From positions 1 to 62,222 of the forward strand of contig JALSQX010000025.1 in assembly GCA_026985075.1 (NCBI GenBank): a DNA stretch of 62,222 nucleotides, written 5' to 3'. The DNA comes from Blastocatellia bacterium. GTDB taxonomy: Bacteria > Acidobacteriota > Blastocatellia > HR10 > J050. The notes beneath the pieces were generated by a model that saw only the letters and a program-made list of their open reading frames with translations, was not told the origin of the DNA and did not search any database. The number at the start of each line of letters is the position of its first letter. The first letter of the stretch is position 1. The position numbers and the translations under genes are program-made. This document shows, in pieces, positions 10,133-19,127 of this stretch.

Positions 10133-11542
10133 ATGAATACGAACCAGTTCCAACATCATCGCCGCTGGCGGGCCGGGCGGTCATTGGCGAAGCTGGCCGC
10201 CACGCTGATGTTCGTCTTCTCGCTCATCTTCGTCTGGTCCCCCTCTGCCGAGCCCACCGCATCAGGCACTGACGGCTCGGAGACGCCGTCCGGAGTCAAT
10301 CCCGCGCCTGCTCCCGCTCTCCCGAGCGAGCCAGCCATGCGGACAGAGAGCGGAGAGAAAGAAAAGAAAGACACCTGCGTCCAGTGCCATCTCGAGATGG
10401 GCGATGAGCTCGCCGCCCCAGTCACGGCCATGCAACACGATATCCATGCTCAACGCGGTCTCTCCTGCGCTGATTGTCATGGGGGTGATCCCACAGAAGA
10501 GGACATGGATCGAGCCATGGACCCGCGCCGGGGATTTGTGGGCCGACCGACGCCTGGCGACATTCCCCGATTCTGCGGCAAGTGCCACAGTAATGCCGAG
10601 TTCATGAAGAAATACAACCCTCGGCTGCGCGTCGATCAGGAAGCCGAATACTTCACCAGCATCCATGGAAAACGACTCGTCCAAGGCGACCGGAAGGTGG
10701 CCACATGTATCAGTTGTCATGGGTATCACGGCATTCGTGCGGTCAGCGATCCGCAAGCCCCAGTCTATCCGACTAACGTGGCTCGGACGTGTGGTCGGTG
10801 CCACGCCAATGCCGGCTACCTGCAATCTTACGCCATTCCTCACGATCAACTGGAGAAGTGGCAGGCCAGCGTTCACGCCGAAGCGCTCTTGAAGAAGAAC
10901 GACCTCTCGGCACCCACCTGCAATGATTGCCACGGAAACCATGGCGCCGTTCCTCCAGGCGTCACATCGGTGGCCAATGTGTGCGGAGCTTGTCATACGC
11001 GGCAGGCCGAACTCTTCCGGAAGAGCCCGCACAAGCCGGCGTTCGATGAGATGGGGTTGGGCGAATGTCTCGTCTGCCACGGGAATCACGAGATTCATCA
11101 TCCCAGCGATGAGATGCTCGGCACCGGCGATGAGGCGACCTGCGTGGCCTGTCACAGCGAAGGTGAGCCCGCCTATCAAGCCGCCGAGACCATGCGACGG
11201 ATGATCGATGAAATGGTACAGGAACTCAACCAGGCCGAAGCGCTCGTTGATCGAGCGGCGCGCGCGGGAATGGAAGTCAGCCGAGCCAAGTTCGAGCTCA
11301 ATGACGCCCACGATAAACTGATCAACGCCCGCGTCGTCGTCCACACGTTCTCGGCCAATGAACTCCAGAAGGTCATCGAGCCCGGACTAGAGACGGCCAA
11401 GAAAGCTCATCAAATGGGAGTGGAGGCGCTCAACGAACTTCAGTTTCGGCGGAAAGGACTGGCCGCTTCGCTGGTGGTCATCTTCCTGGCCGTGATGGGA
11501 CTCTATTTGAAGATCCGGCAAATCGAGCGGCCTGGCGCCTGA
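10133..11542 (+). CDS. membrane-anchored nonahaem cytochrome c
   Basis: The 469-residue protein starts 10 bases after cytochrome b with AGGAG before ATG 10133. Nine CXXCH motifs occur (CVQCH, CADCH, CGKCH, CISCH, CGRCH, CNDCH, CGACH, CLVCH, CVACH) between an N-terminal signal or anchor and a long helical C-terminal part (about residues 350-440) that ends in a membrane helix (LAASLVVIFLAVMGLYL). The helical tail with C-terminal anchor resembles multihaem subunits of bc-like complexes in metal-reducing bacteria. Its likely job is to accept electrons from the Rieske/cytochrome b core. Confidence 0.88.
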   Translation: MNTNQFQHHRRWRAGRSLAKLAATLMFVFSLIFVWSPSAEPTASGTDGSETPSGVNPAPAPALPSEPAMRTESGEKEKKDTCVQCHLEMGDELAAPVTAMQHDIHAQRGLSCADCHGGDPTEEDMDRAMDPRRGFVGRPTPGDIPRFCGKCHSNAEFMKKYNPRLRVDQEAEYFTSIHGKRLVQGDRKVATCISCHGYHGIRAVSDPQAPVYPTNVARTCGRCHANAGYLQSYAIPHDQLEKWQASVHAEALLKKNDLSAPTCNDCHGNHGAVPPGVTSVANVCGACHTRQAELFRKSPHKPAFDEMGLGECLVCHGNHEIHHPSDEMLGTGDEATCVACHSEGEPAYQAAETMRRMIDEMVQELNQAEALVDRAARAGMEVSRAKFELNDAHDKLINARVVVHTFSANELQKVIEPGLETAKKAHQMGVEALNELQFRRKGLAASLVVIFLAVMGLYLKIRQIERPGA

Positions 11543-11607
11543 ACTCATCGCGTCGGGAACGCGTGATCGATGATTCTTCACCGAGGATCGATGAGGAGAG
11601 GCGAATC

Positions 11608-12786
11608 ATGATCATGAGACCGACGGTCATCCTCACCGCTCTGTTGACGACCATAGCTATCGGTGGGCTGGCCTGCCGTCGTTCAGAGCCACCCCCGAAG
11701 ATCGAATTCGTCCCCGGGCAATTCGTCTCGGCCAAGAAATGTGGCGCCTGCCACAAGGACATCTATCGCGCCTGGCGGCAATCGTTGCATGCCGCGGCTA
11801 CCGAAGATCCCATTTTCAAACAGTCTTATGAGGACGCTCTGGAGCTGACTCACGGCCAGGCGAAGCGCTTATGCTTGACTTGTCATGCGCCAACGGCGAT
11901 CGTCACTGGCGATTATGATCTCACACAGCCGGTGACGCGCGAAGGCATCAACTGCGATTTTTGTCATTCGCTCAAAGGGACCGATTTCTCCCAGCCCCAG
12001 AGTCCTTTCGTCCTGGATGTTGGCGCCACGAAATATGGTCCCGTCCCCGACGCCGTGTCCACCGGCCATCAGGTGGCCTATTCCCCGTTTCACACCACGG
12101 CTCTTCACTGTGCGGGATGTCATCAATATCGGAATCCCCATGGTGTGGAACTGCTCTCCACATACGCGGAGTGGGAACAATACACCGAGCGCGGAGGAAC
12201 CAAGACCTGCCAGCAGTGTCACATGCCTCAGGTGTTGGCCAACATCGTCGATCCTAAGGTCAAGCGCGTGGAAGGAGCTTTTGTGAATCTTCACCTCATG
12301 CCCGGAGGGCACTCGCGGGATCAACTGGTCAAGTCCCTCCGGCTGCGCATCATGGAAGTGACTCGGACGCCCAAGGGCCTGCGGGTGAAAGTCACGGTGA
12401 AGAACGTCGGTGCCGGTCACATGGTCCCCACTGGCAGTCCGACGCGAAAAGTCATTCTCAATCTGGACGTCTCCACGGGGAGCGGACGACGATTTCATGC
12501 CGATCGTCTCTACCAACGCATCGTCCTGGATGAACGAGGACGTCCCATCCGCAAGGACAGTCGGATGTTCACCGAAGCGCGCCGCATCGAGCGCGATACG
12601 CGATTGGCTCCTGGGGAAGAACGCGTCGAAGAGTTCTTCCTGCCCGTCCCGATCAATGAGAATGCCACGGTGACGGCGACGTTGACTTATTTCTACTCGC
12701 CACACGATCGGCCGGAGACGGAGACGCGGATCGATTTCGTCTCCGAGACGAAGCAACTCCTGGCGCGATGGGAACGTCAACCGTAG
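11608..12786 (+). CDS. pentahaem cytochrome c554-like protein
   Basis: The 392-residue protein starts at ATG 11608 with AGGAGAGG seven bases upstream; the frame is open 15 codons further but without a signal. The N-terminus ends in IGGLACRRSEPPP, a poor lipobox, so a lipoprotein is possible but not certain. CGACHKDIYRAWRQSLH is typical of cytochrome c554/c-552 families; CLTCH, CDFCH, CAGCH and CQQCH follow. The C-terminal third is a beta-rich domain with GAGHMVPTG, seen in several such oxidoreductase-like cytochromes. It is the last gene of the EET cluster. Substrate is unknown. Confidence 0.82.
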   Translation: MIMRPTVILTALLTTIAIGGLACRRSEPPPKIEFVPGQFVSAKKCGACHKDIYRAWRQSLHAAATEDPIFKQSYEDALELTHGQAKRLCLTCHAPTAIVTGDYDLTQPVTREGINCDFCHSLKGTDFSQPQSPFVLDVGATKYGPVPDAVSTGHQVAYSPFHTTALHCAGCHQYRNPHGVELLSTYAEWEQYTERGGTKTCQQCHMPQVLANIVDPKVKRVEGAFVNLHLMPGGHSRDQLVKSLRLRIMEVTRTPKGLRVKVTVKNVGAGHMVPTGSPTRKVILNLDVSTGSGRRFHADRLYQRIVLDERGRPIRKDSRMFTEARRIERDTRLAPGEERVEEFFLPVPINENATVTATLTYFYSPHDRPETETRIDFVSETKQLLARWERQP

Positions 12787-12980
12787 ACGCCTCGCCTATT
12801 CTTTCGGCTCGGTGATTGGACGATGGCCGATGAGTGACGGCGCTTTTCACAATCCTCGCTTGGTGAGGCCGTCTGTCACTCTTCCGGCCGCGCCCCCTCC
12901 ACCATCGCCGAGGCTTGATGCCACCGGGTCATCGCCAACCGAGATGACCACTCCGGGCTCGCGCCGCAACGGACTCGATG

Positions 12981-13009
12981 TTGCTCGTCCACATCAGTAA
13001 AGTTATAAT
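12981..13009 (+). promoter_or_regulatory. sigma-70 type promoter giving a leaderless mRNA
   Basis: TTGCTC (12981-12986), 17 bases, then a perfect TATAAT (13004-13009). The usual start point seven bases downstream is the G of the GTG start codon at 13016, so the transcript would have no 5' leader. Confidence 0.6.
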
Positions 13010-13015
13010 TGACCC

Positions 13016-13732
13016 GTGTATGACACAACGCGCCTAAGTTGCCTCCTCTGCCGCTCCAGGATGGAATGCCTCTTTGCCGACCTGGATGATGCCCGCTTGA
13101 CCGAACTGGACCGGATGCGGCAGACCAGCATGTATCCTGGGGGCGTCATCGTCTTCTCAGAAGGTGATTGGCCATCTGGTGTTCACTGCCTCTGCGCCGG
13201 ACGGGTGAAACTCTCGATCCTCTCCCCGGCTGGGCGAGGCATCATCGTCGGCATGGCCACGGCTGGAGACATCCTCGGTGTGCGAGCGGTGCTCTCGGGA
13301 CAGCCTCATGATCTGACGGCAGTCACACTGGAGCGGAGTCAACTTGGCTTCATCAACAAAAACGATTTCCTCGCCTTTCTCCATCGAAATAGCGACTTGA
13401 GTTTGAGACTGGCCCAGAAGTTGAGTCACGACCTATACGCCGCGTACCGCGGGATTCGGAGCGTAGTACTCAAGCGATCCTGGGAACGACTGACGGAGTT
13501 ACTCCTGGGATTCTGCCGAACGTGTGGTCAGTCAACGCCGGACGGCATCGAGTTGAGTATCAATCTGAGCCAGGAAGAACTGGCCAAGATGATCGGCGTC
13601 TCCAGACGAACGCTCACGCGCGCGCTGAACCAGTTGAAACGCCAGCGCATCATCGAGTGCCGACGTCGTTCCATCATCGTGCGTGATCGCGTCGCCTTGG
13701 AGAAACTCCTGCCCTCTGACCGCTTGTTGTGA
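13016..13732 (+). CDS. Crp/FNR-family regulator with an FNR-like N-terminal cysteine cluster
   Basis: The 238-residue protein has a cyclic-nucleotide-binding type beta roll (about 20-140) and a winged helix with QEELAKMIGVSRRTLTRALNQL (about 180-205). The N-terminus reads CLLCRSRMEC, a C-x2-C-x5-C spacing identical to the [4Fe-4S] ligands of E. coli FNR; another pair of cysteines occurs in HCLCAGR. This suggests oxygen or NO sensing. GTG 13016 is the only start that includes the cluster; no Shine-Dalgarno precedes it, in line with a leaderless mRNA. It may set anaerobic expression of the flanking cytochrome operons. Family certain, ligand inferred. Confidence 0.85.
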   Translation: MYDTTRLSCLLCRSRMECLFADLDDARLTELDRMRQTSMYPGGVIVFSEGDWPSGVHCLCAGRVKLSILSPAGRGIIVGMATAGDILGVRAVLSGQPHDLTAVTLERSQLGFINKNDFLAFLHRNSDLSLRLAQKLSHDLYAAYRGIRSVVLKRSWERLTELLLGFCRTCGQSTPDGIELSINLSQEELAKMIGVSRRTLTRALNQLKRQRIIECRRRSIIVRDRVALEKLLPSDRLL

Positions 13733-13951
13733 TCGTCTGTTTCACCCCACTCCAGTCCATGAGACGTCAACACGCTGGCGTATACGATGTGCCAGACGAA
13801 CGCCAAGCCATAGGGTGTCCCGCGCCCGGAGGTCGGCTTGGGACGCATCTCCCCATTTGAGCTTTTGAGATCATGACCGCCCCGATGTCGTCTGCTCTTC
13901 CCGCCGCTTTTCATGTATTTTTCGCTCCTCTGCGCCCTCTCTCATAAGGGG

Positions 13952-13968
13952 TGAACTCTGAGAGTTCA
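13952..13968. repeat. palindrome, possible operator
   Basis: TGAACTCT-G-AGAGTTCA has perfect eight-base arms around one base. It lies 80 bases upstream of ATG 14048 and is the only strong dyad in this spacer. Confidence 0.45.
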
Positions 13969-14047
13969 AATCCCGATGGTGATGAGCAAAGTGTGAGCAC
14001 TCCATTTATTGGGACACAGGGACCAAATTCAGGCTAAGGAGGACACG

Positions 14048-14770
14048 ATGACAGTCAAAGCGATGAAAATAGTCGGGGTTGTCGGAGTCTTCATGACCAT
14101 GCTCTGGTGGTCTGCGAGCACGGTCAGCGCGCAGAGTCGCGTTTCTTGGGCGTGCCATGAAACGATCCTTCAAGTACCGGAGAATTCCCTGATCACCAGT
14201 GCCGAGACGGATGGGTTCTCCGGCTCGCTCTCCTATACGACGCCGGATGGCGAATCCGGCACTCTCGATTTGTCACTGAATCCCGCTTTCTCTCACTTAT
14301 TCCCCATGGTTGTCCTCGTGGATGGCCAGACGAACGTCATACAAGAGGCGGGACCATTCATCATCGCGGTTGAAAATGGCGGTCGTCTGGAGGACCTGGT
14401 GGGCAAGCAGGTCAAGGAACTCAAGGCGTTGAAACTCGAGTGTGACTATTCTCCCGGCATCGGATGGATTGAAAACTACGGGACGCAATGGCAGCTCAAA
14501 GTGAAGTTCTCAGAACAAACCTCTGGGAGCGGAGGCGGGCACCCCGCGAGTGAGCCCGCGGAAATCGAGGGCTTCATCGTCCAACTCGGCGAGGCCGAGA
14601 TCGAGATTGGAAAGGAGGGGAAAGTCGAAACGCTCACCGTGACGTCCGAAACGAAAATCACGCTGAACGGGGCGGACGCCACTTTGGGCGATCTGCAACT
14701 GGGGGATAAAGCGGCAGCGAGGTTTGACCCTGATACGAAGGAAGCGCTGGAGATCAAGGCCGAGCGATGA
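14048..14770 (+). CDS. secreted protein with a DUF5666-like C-terminal domain
   Basis: The 240-residue protein starts at ATG 14048 with AAGGAGGACAC upstream. A signal peptide (VGVFMTMLWWSASTVSA) precedes a domain of about 130 residues I do not recognise. Residues from about 175 on (EIEGFIVQLGEAEIEIG...) form a small beta domain of the DUF5666 kind, found in many exported proteins of unknown role. It lies directly after the FNR-like gene but has its own spacer of about 315 bases with a palindrome. Function unknown. Confidence 0.72.
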   Translation: MTVKAMKIVGVVGVFMTMLWWSASTVSAQSRVSWACHETILQVPENSLITSAETDGFSGSLSYTTPDGESGTLDLSLNPAFSHLFPMVVLVDGQTNVIQEAGPFIIAVENGGRLEDLVGKQVKELKALKLECDYSPGIGWIENYGTQWQLKVKFSEQTSGSGGGHPASEPAEIEGFIVQLGEAEIEIGKEGKVETLTVTSETKITLNGADATLGDLQLGDKAAARFDPDTKEALEIKAER

Positions 14771-15103
14771 GCCACCGCGCTGCTTGAGCTGTCGAGAGGG
14801 AACGGCTCCCGGGAAGGTCTCCCTCCTCTCAGCCGTGACGAGGCCCGTTCATCTGACCATCGTTCATGAGCGGGAGGGACGATCCCAGCGAGTCCGGGCG
14901 CTGGCGAGTCATTGTTTGCCGAGGCATGTGCGGAGGGGCGGGACTTCTCACGTGAACGCTCAGATGCGCTTTCGCCAGACTCCCTGGATGAGCGCGAGCG
15001 GAGAGCACACTCCCTCTCTCTCGGCATCCGCTTGGGGACCATGCGGAGCGCCGCTCAATTGGTGCGATCAAACTGGGCGTGGGTGTGACGGAGGACTCAC
15101 GTT
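14771..15103. other. convergent spacer without a convincing gene
   Basis: Between the + strand secreted protein and the end of the - strand cytochrome operon only short, low-quality open frames occur. Nothing else is recognised. Confidence 0.5.
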
Positions 15104-15132
15104 GTCCCATGACGCCCGGTCCCTCATGGGAC
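15104..15132 (-). terminator. hairpin at the end of the molybdoenzyme operon
   Basis: GTCCCATGA and TCATGGGAC form a perfect nine-pair stem with an 11-base loop that overlaps the stop codon of the tetrahaem gene. No T-run follows, so it could be a 3' stabiliser or a factor-dependent end. Confidence 0.4.
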
Positions 15133-16350
15133 TCGCCGTCGGGAAATGGAACCTCGAGCCATAGAGCGGATGTAGGTGACCAGGTCGCGCATCTCGTCGT
15201 CATCGAACTTGGGCCAGGGTAGGCCCTTCTCCTGAACCAATCTCTCCATGGTTGGCGCGTGATTCCACATCGCGGCGGCCAGTTCCAGGGGTGACGCGAT
15301 CGCCGTCGACAGCGTCAGATCGGGCCCAATTTTCTCCTCGCCGCCGCCTAATGTATGACAAGCCTCACACCCCTTCTGGGCGAAGAGCCGTCGCCCCTTG
15401 ATCACGTTGCCCGGTGGATCGGTGTAACCAACGAAGTAGAGGTAGGCGATGAGATCGGCCATCTCGTTCTGGGAGAAGGTCGGGCGCGGGATGCCGAGCT
15501 GCTCCATCTTGGCCCACATCTTCGGCCCATGATTCCACATCGCCCCGGCGATCTCGGTGACGCTCCGATGCCACTCTCGCTGCCCCAAATCCGGACCCAC
15601 CCGTCCACCTCTCCCGTTGATGGCGTGGCACCGTCGACAGCCCTTCTGGACGAAGAGCCGCCGACCGACCACCGGGTTTCCCGGAATAGCCAGCCTCGGA
15701 GTGAGGGTTCCGCTGACGGCCCGACCGCGAATGAAAGCCAGCAGGTCAGCCATCTCTTTGCCGCGAAACACCGGCGGGCGGATGCCGCGACGAGCCATCT
15801 CGGCCGTCATTCTCGGCCCATGATTCCACATCGCCTGAGCCATGTAGAGCGGCGAGCCGTACCGCCCCAAGGTATCCAGTCGCGGGCCCACCGTTCCTCC
15901 CAGGCCTCCGACGGCGTGACAGTGGATGCAGCCCTTGGCAGAAAAAAGTTCCCGTCCTCGGTGAGCATCGCCGGGTTCGTTGAAATAATTCAAATAGTAC
16001 AGGTACGTGATGAGATCGCGCATCTGCTCCGGTGTGAACGTGGGCAGGGGCATACCTCGCCGTCGCATCAATTCCAGCATCTTGGGCGAGTGGCTCCACA
16101 GCGCGCCGGCGATTTGCAAGAAGCTCCGTCCCATTCCCACCTGAGTCAGATCGGGCCCGAGCTTGCCGCCCACTCCCCACACGGAGTGACATTTAATGCA
16201 GCCCTTATGGATGAAGAGATCTCGCCCTTTGAGCGGATCGCCCGACAGAGTGACCGGCGCCTGAGCGCTGATGATCTGCCCGCTGATCACCGCAAACAGC
16301 CAGCCGGCCATCAGCCCGCTCACCGCCCACCATCGGCGTCGTCTTGACAT
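15124..16350 (-). CDS. tetrahaem cytochrome c made of four tandem mono-haem domains
   Basis: The 408-residue protein has a signal anchor (about residues 8-30) and four consecutive class I domains of about 90-95 residues. Each starts with GR.LF..KGC..CH and carries a variant of MWNHGPKM, whose methionine may be the distal haem ligand. Haem motifs are CIKCH, CIHCH, CRRCH, CEACH. The four copies are clearly related, so the gene arose by internal quadruplication. A perfect AAGGAGGTCAC precedes ATG 16350. Its start overlaps the end of the TorD-like gene by 31 bases. It is the last gene of the molybdoenzyme operon and likely its electron carrier. Confidence 0.88.
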   Translation of the reverse strand: MSRRRRWWAVSGLMAGWLFAVISGQIISAQAPVTLSGDPLKGRDLFIHKGCIKCHSVWGVGGKLGPDLTQVGMGRSFLQIAGALWSHSPKMLELMRRRGMPLPTFTPEQMRDLITYLYYLNYFNEPGDAHRGRELFSAKGCIHCHAVGGLGGTVGPRLDTLGRYGSPLYMAQAMWNHGPRMTAEMARRGIRPPVFRGKEMADLLAFIRGRAVSGTLTPRLAIPGNPVVGRRLFVQKGCRRCHAINGRGGRVGPDLGQREWHRSVTEIAGAMWNHGPKMWAKMEQLGIPRPTFSQNEMADLIAYLYFVGYTDPPGNVIKGRRLFAQKGCEACHTLGGGEEKIGPDLTLSTAIASPLELAAAMWNHAPTMERLVQEKGLPWPKFDDDEMRDLVTYIRSMARGSISRRRVP

Positions 16351-17033
16351 AGTGACCTCCTTTCTTCAGCGCTGACTGACTGCGCCATCTGGTTCGATTC
16401 CCATCTGAGGAATGCTCCCGTCGCGCGAGCCAGCCAGCGATAGACGTCGCACCGGGTCGCTCGTTCGACCTCGGCTATCAGTTCCGGCATCCAATTCACC
16501 ACGTGGTCCCGGAAGAACGCTCGCTGTTGGCGCCGATATTCACCGGCCAAGGCCGAGTGATGATGCTCCTCGGCCACCGCTTCCCGGTGGCAGAGGACGC
16601 CCATGAATTCAAGCTCAACGGCCACATGATCCGGCAAGTCGCGACATTCGGCGGCCAGCATCAAGCCTTCGCGCCGGTATATCTGCAGGAGCGTCGTGGC
16701 CGCGCGACTCGCCGAGAATGGCTCCTGGTGAAGGAAGATCGATTCGTAGGGGTAGATCTGAGGTGGGAAAGGACCCACAAACAGCCGGTTATACTCGACC
16801 TGAAACTGAAGGAACTGATCGGCTTCGGCTCGCGCCACCTCTGTTTCTAAGAGGCGCATCCAGCGCGTCAGGGCCCCATCTCGCCGAGCGCTCTGAGGTC
16901 CAGGGTTCAGTCTCTCACACGCCCGGCAGAGCCATCCCGCTCGGGCCATGGCCACCCAGCGCTCGGACGGGTAACTGAAATACAAGCTCAATCCCGCATA
17001 GATGGCGCTCCGCGTGTGGGCCCTGTGATTCAC
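16320..17033 (-). CDS. TorD/DmsD-family molybdoenzyme chaperone
   Basis: The 237-residue, mostly helical cytoplasmic protein contains EYNRLFVGPFPPQIYPYESIF, the conserved centre of the TorD family, which guards the Tat-exported catalytic subunit until its cofactor is inserted. It starts with GTG 17033 and overlaps the NrfD stop as GTGA, a sign of translational coupling. Its presence in the operon argues that the linked MopB protein really carries molybdenum or tungsten, unlike the cofactor-free homologues of Qrc and alternative complex III. Confidence 0.85.
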   Translation of the reverse strand: MNHRAHTRSAIYAGLSLYFSYPSERWVAMARAGWLCRACERLNPGPQSARRDGALTRWMRLLETEVARAEADQFLQFQVEYNRLFVGPFPPQIYPYESIFLHQEPFSASRAATTLLQIYRREGLMLAAECRDLPDHVAVELEFMGVLCHREAVAEEHHHSALAGEYRRQQRAFFRDHVVNWMPELIAEVERATRCDVYRWLARATGAFLRWESNQMAQSVSAEERRSLCQDDADGGR

Positions 17034-18430
17034 GATAACACTCCTATACCGACTTCCTCCACCTCCTCTCCGGGGAGGTAGGTCTTAATGCGCTCGGCCG
17101 CCTCCTGGAGCGCCCGCTCTCGCCCTTCGCGAACTTCCCAGATGGAGATGATGGGGAACAGCTTGGTGAAGACGACGTAGAGCAAGATGAACATGGCGAA
17201 GCAGCCAACGGTGATGGCCACCTCCACCCAGGTGGGGGAATAGAGTCCCCGCTCATATGGCAGCCGGGGATTGACCAGAGTGGGAACGACGATGGTGAAC
17301 CGCTCCAACCACATCCCGATAATGACGGCGACAGAGGCGATGACCGTGCCGGTGATGGTCCGCGTGCGGCGACGGCTGAGCAGCGAAAACGGGATGATGA
17401 AACAGCACACGACCATCGCCCAGAATTCGGGCGCATAGCGACCGGTCACCTTCGTCCAAAACACCCGCATGTGTGCCGGCTCCGCACCATAGTAGGAGGT
17501 CAGGTGTTCGGCGAACGTGAAGTAGAGCCACAGCAGCGTCATGACGAGCAACAATACGCCGAGATGATTGAAGTGGATGGGCTTGAGATACTCTTCCAGA
17601 TGATACACTCGACGAATGATGGCCATCGCCAGAATGAGCGCTGCAATACCCGAGAAGATGGCTCCGGTCACAAAATAGGGTCCGAAGATCGTCGAGTGCC
17701 ACATAGGCTGAATGGTCATGGCGAATACCCAGGAGACCACGGTGTGGACGGACACGGCGATGGGAATGACCAGCACGGCCATCACCGAGATGGCGCGATT
17801 CAGGCGTCGTTGCTGTCGCTCGGTTCCAGTCCATCCCAACGCCAGCCAGGCGTATAACCGCCGGCGGAATCGCATGAAGAGAGAGGTGAGGCGACCCTCG
17901 CTCTGGAGCATCTGCAGCTTATCGCGCAACAGCGCCAAATCGGGGATGAGCGGCAGGTAGAGATAGATCGAGCTGGCCGTCAGATACGTCGCCACGCTGG
18001 TCACATCCCAGAGGAGTGGCGAATGGAATTGACCGTGCTTGATGACGTTGAGCACGCGATCGGGGCGACCGAGATCGGCCAGGATGTTGGCTACGCCGAA
18101 GAAGAGGACGAGCACGGTGATCACTTCGGCCGATCGAGTGATCGATCGCCGCCACTCCGCCTGACAGAGGCGAAGAATGGCCGAAACGAGCGTGCCGGCG
18201 TGGCTGATGCCGATGAAGAAGACGAAGTTAGTGATATAAAAGCCCCAATAGACGGGCCGATTCAGTCCCGTGACGCCGAGTCCCCACCGGTATTGCGTGA
18301 GCCAGGCATAGATGCCCCACAGCACGAGCGCCAAGAGCACTCCAACGGTGAGATAGAACGGTCTCCCGGTTTCCAACATGGGCGCAAATAGTTTCGCATC
18401 CGCCTCGTTATGCTCTCTTTCGCGGTCCAT
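17030..18430 (-). CDS. NrfD/PsrC-family quinone-binding membrane subunit
   Basis: The 466-residue integral membrane protein has about ten helices. ATG 18430 has AAGGAG seven bases upstream and begins inside the last codons of the ferredoxin gene (23-base overlap). The region YWGFYITNFVFFIGISHAGT and LADLGRPDRVLN are typical of NrfD/ActC/QrcD proteins, which exchange electrons with menaquinone at the periplasmic side. It should be the membrane anchor for the FeS and molybdopterin subunits. Confidence 0.9.
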   Translation of the reverse strand: MDREREHNEADAKLFAPMLETGRPFYLTVGVLLALVLWGIYAWLTQYRWGLGVTGLNRPVYWGFYITNFVFFIGISHAGTLVSAILRLCQAEWRRSITRSAEVITVLVLFFGVANILADLGRPDRVLNVIKHGQFHSPLLWDVTSVATYLTASSIYLYLPLIPDLALLRDKLQMLQSEGRLTSLFMRFRRRLYAWLALGWTGTERQQRRLNRAISVMAVLVIPIAVSVHTVVSWVFAMTIQPMWHSTIFGPYFVTGAIFSGIAALILAMAIIRRVYHLEEYLKPIHFNHLGVLLLVMTLLWLYFTFAEHLTSYYGAEPAHMRVFWTKVTGRYAPEFWAMVVCCFIIPFSLLSRRRTRTITGTVIASVAVIIGMWLERFTIVVPTLVNPRLPYERGLYSPTWVEVAITVGCFAMFILLYVVFTKLFPIISIWEVREGRERALQEAAERIKTYLPGEEVEEVGIGVLS

Positions 18431-19115
18431 ACCACTCTCCTTCGATGAGATAAATGACCTTCGGTTCGGTCCCCAGGTCATCCAACAATCTGAATGCACG
18501 CGCGCTCCTGGCCAGTTGAGCCACCGTGCTCATGGGATCGTCGAGGTCGCCGAAGAACATGGCTCCGGCCGGACACGATTGCACGCAAGCGGGCACATAG
18601 TCGCCCTCTCGCAACTCCCGCTGCTCGGCGCGGGCCTTCTCTTTGGCCTTCTGAAGGCGATGATGACAGAACGTGCACTTTTCCACCACCCCCTTTGGCC
18701 GCGTGGAGACATCGGGATTGAGGCAGGCTCGCATCTCCTCCGGCCACTGGGGAGCATACCAATTGAAGTACTTCACCGTGTACGGGCAAGCGGCAGTGCA
18801 GTATCGACATCCGATGCACCGGGGGTAGATCTGAGCCACTAATCCCTCCTCGTTCTTGAACGTGGCGTATACCGGACAGACCTTCGTGCAGGGAGGATTA
18901 TCGCACTGCATGCAGGGCCGCGGGATGTAGCGAACGCGGACCCGTGGATACTCGCCCTCGACGATGGGGATGACCTCCATCCAGGAGATCGTCCGCCCCA
19001 TGGCGGCCTGCTCCGGGCTGACAAAGGGAATATTGTTCTCGGCCTTACAAGCAATGACGCAGGCCTGACATCCGGTACATTTATCCAAGTCGATGACCAT
19101 CGCCCAACGAGGCAT
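18408..19115 (-). CDS. four-cluster ferredoxin subunit (DmsB/PsrB/NrfC type)
   Basis: The 235-residue protein contains sixteen cysteines in the pattern for four [4Fe-4S] clusters: CTGCQACVIAC, CMQCDNPPCTKVC, CIGCRYCTAAC, and CTFC with a later CVQSC. It has no signal peptide, as expected for a subunit co-exported with the Tat-dependent catalytic partner. AAGGAGGAG precedes ATG 19115, 12 bases after the molybdoenzyme stop. It links the catalytic and membrane subunits. Confidence 0.93.
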   Translation of the reverse strand: MPRWAMVIDLDKCTGCQACVIACKAENNIPFVSPEQAAMGRTISWMEVIPIVEGEYPRVRVRYIPRPCMQCDNPPCTKVCPVYATFKNEEGLVAQIYPRCIGCRYCTAACPYTVKYFNWYAPQWPEEMRACLNPDVSTRPKGVVEKCTFCHHRLQKAKEKARAEQRELREGDYVPACVQSCPAGAMFFGDLDDPMSTVAQLARSARAFRLLDDLGTEPKVIYLIEGEWYGPRKRA

Positions 19116-19127
19116 CGTCGCTCCTCC

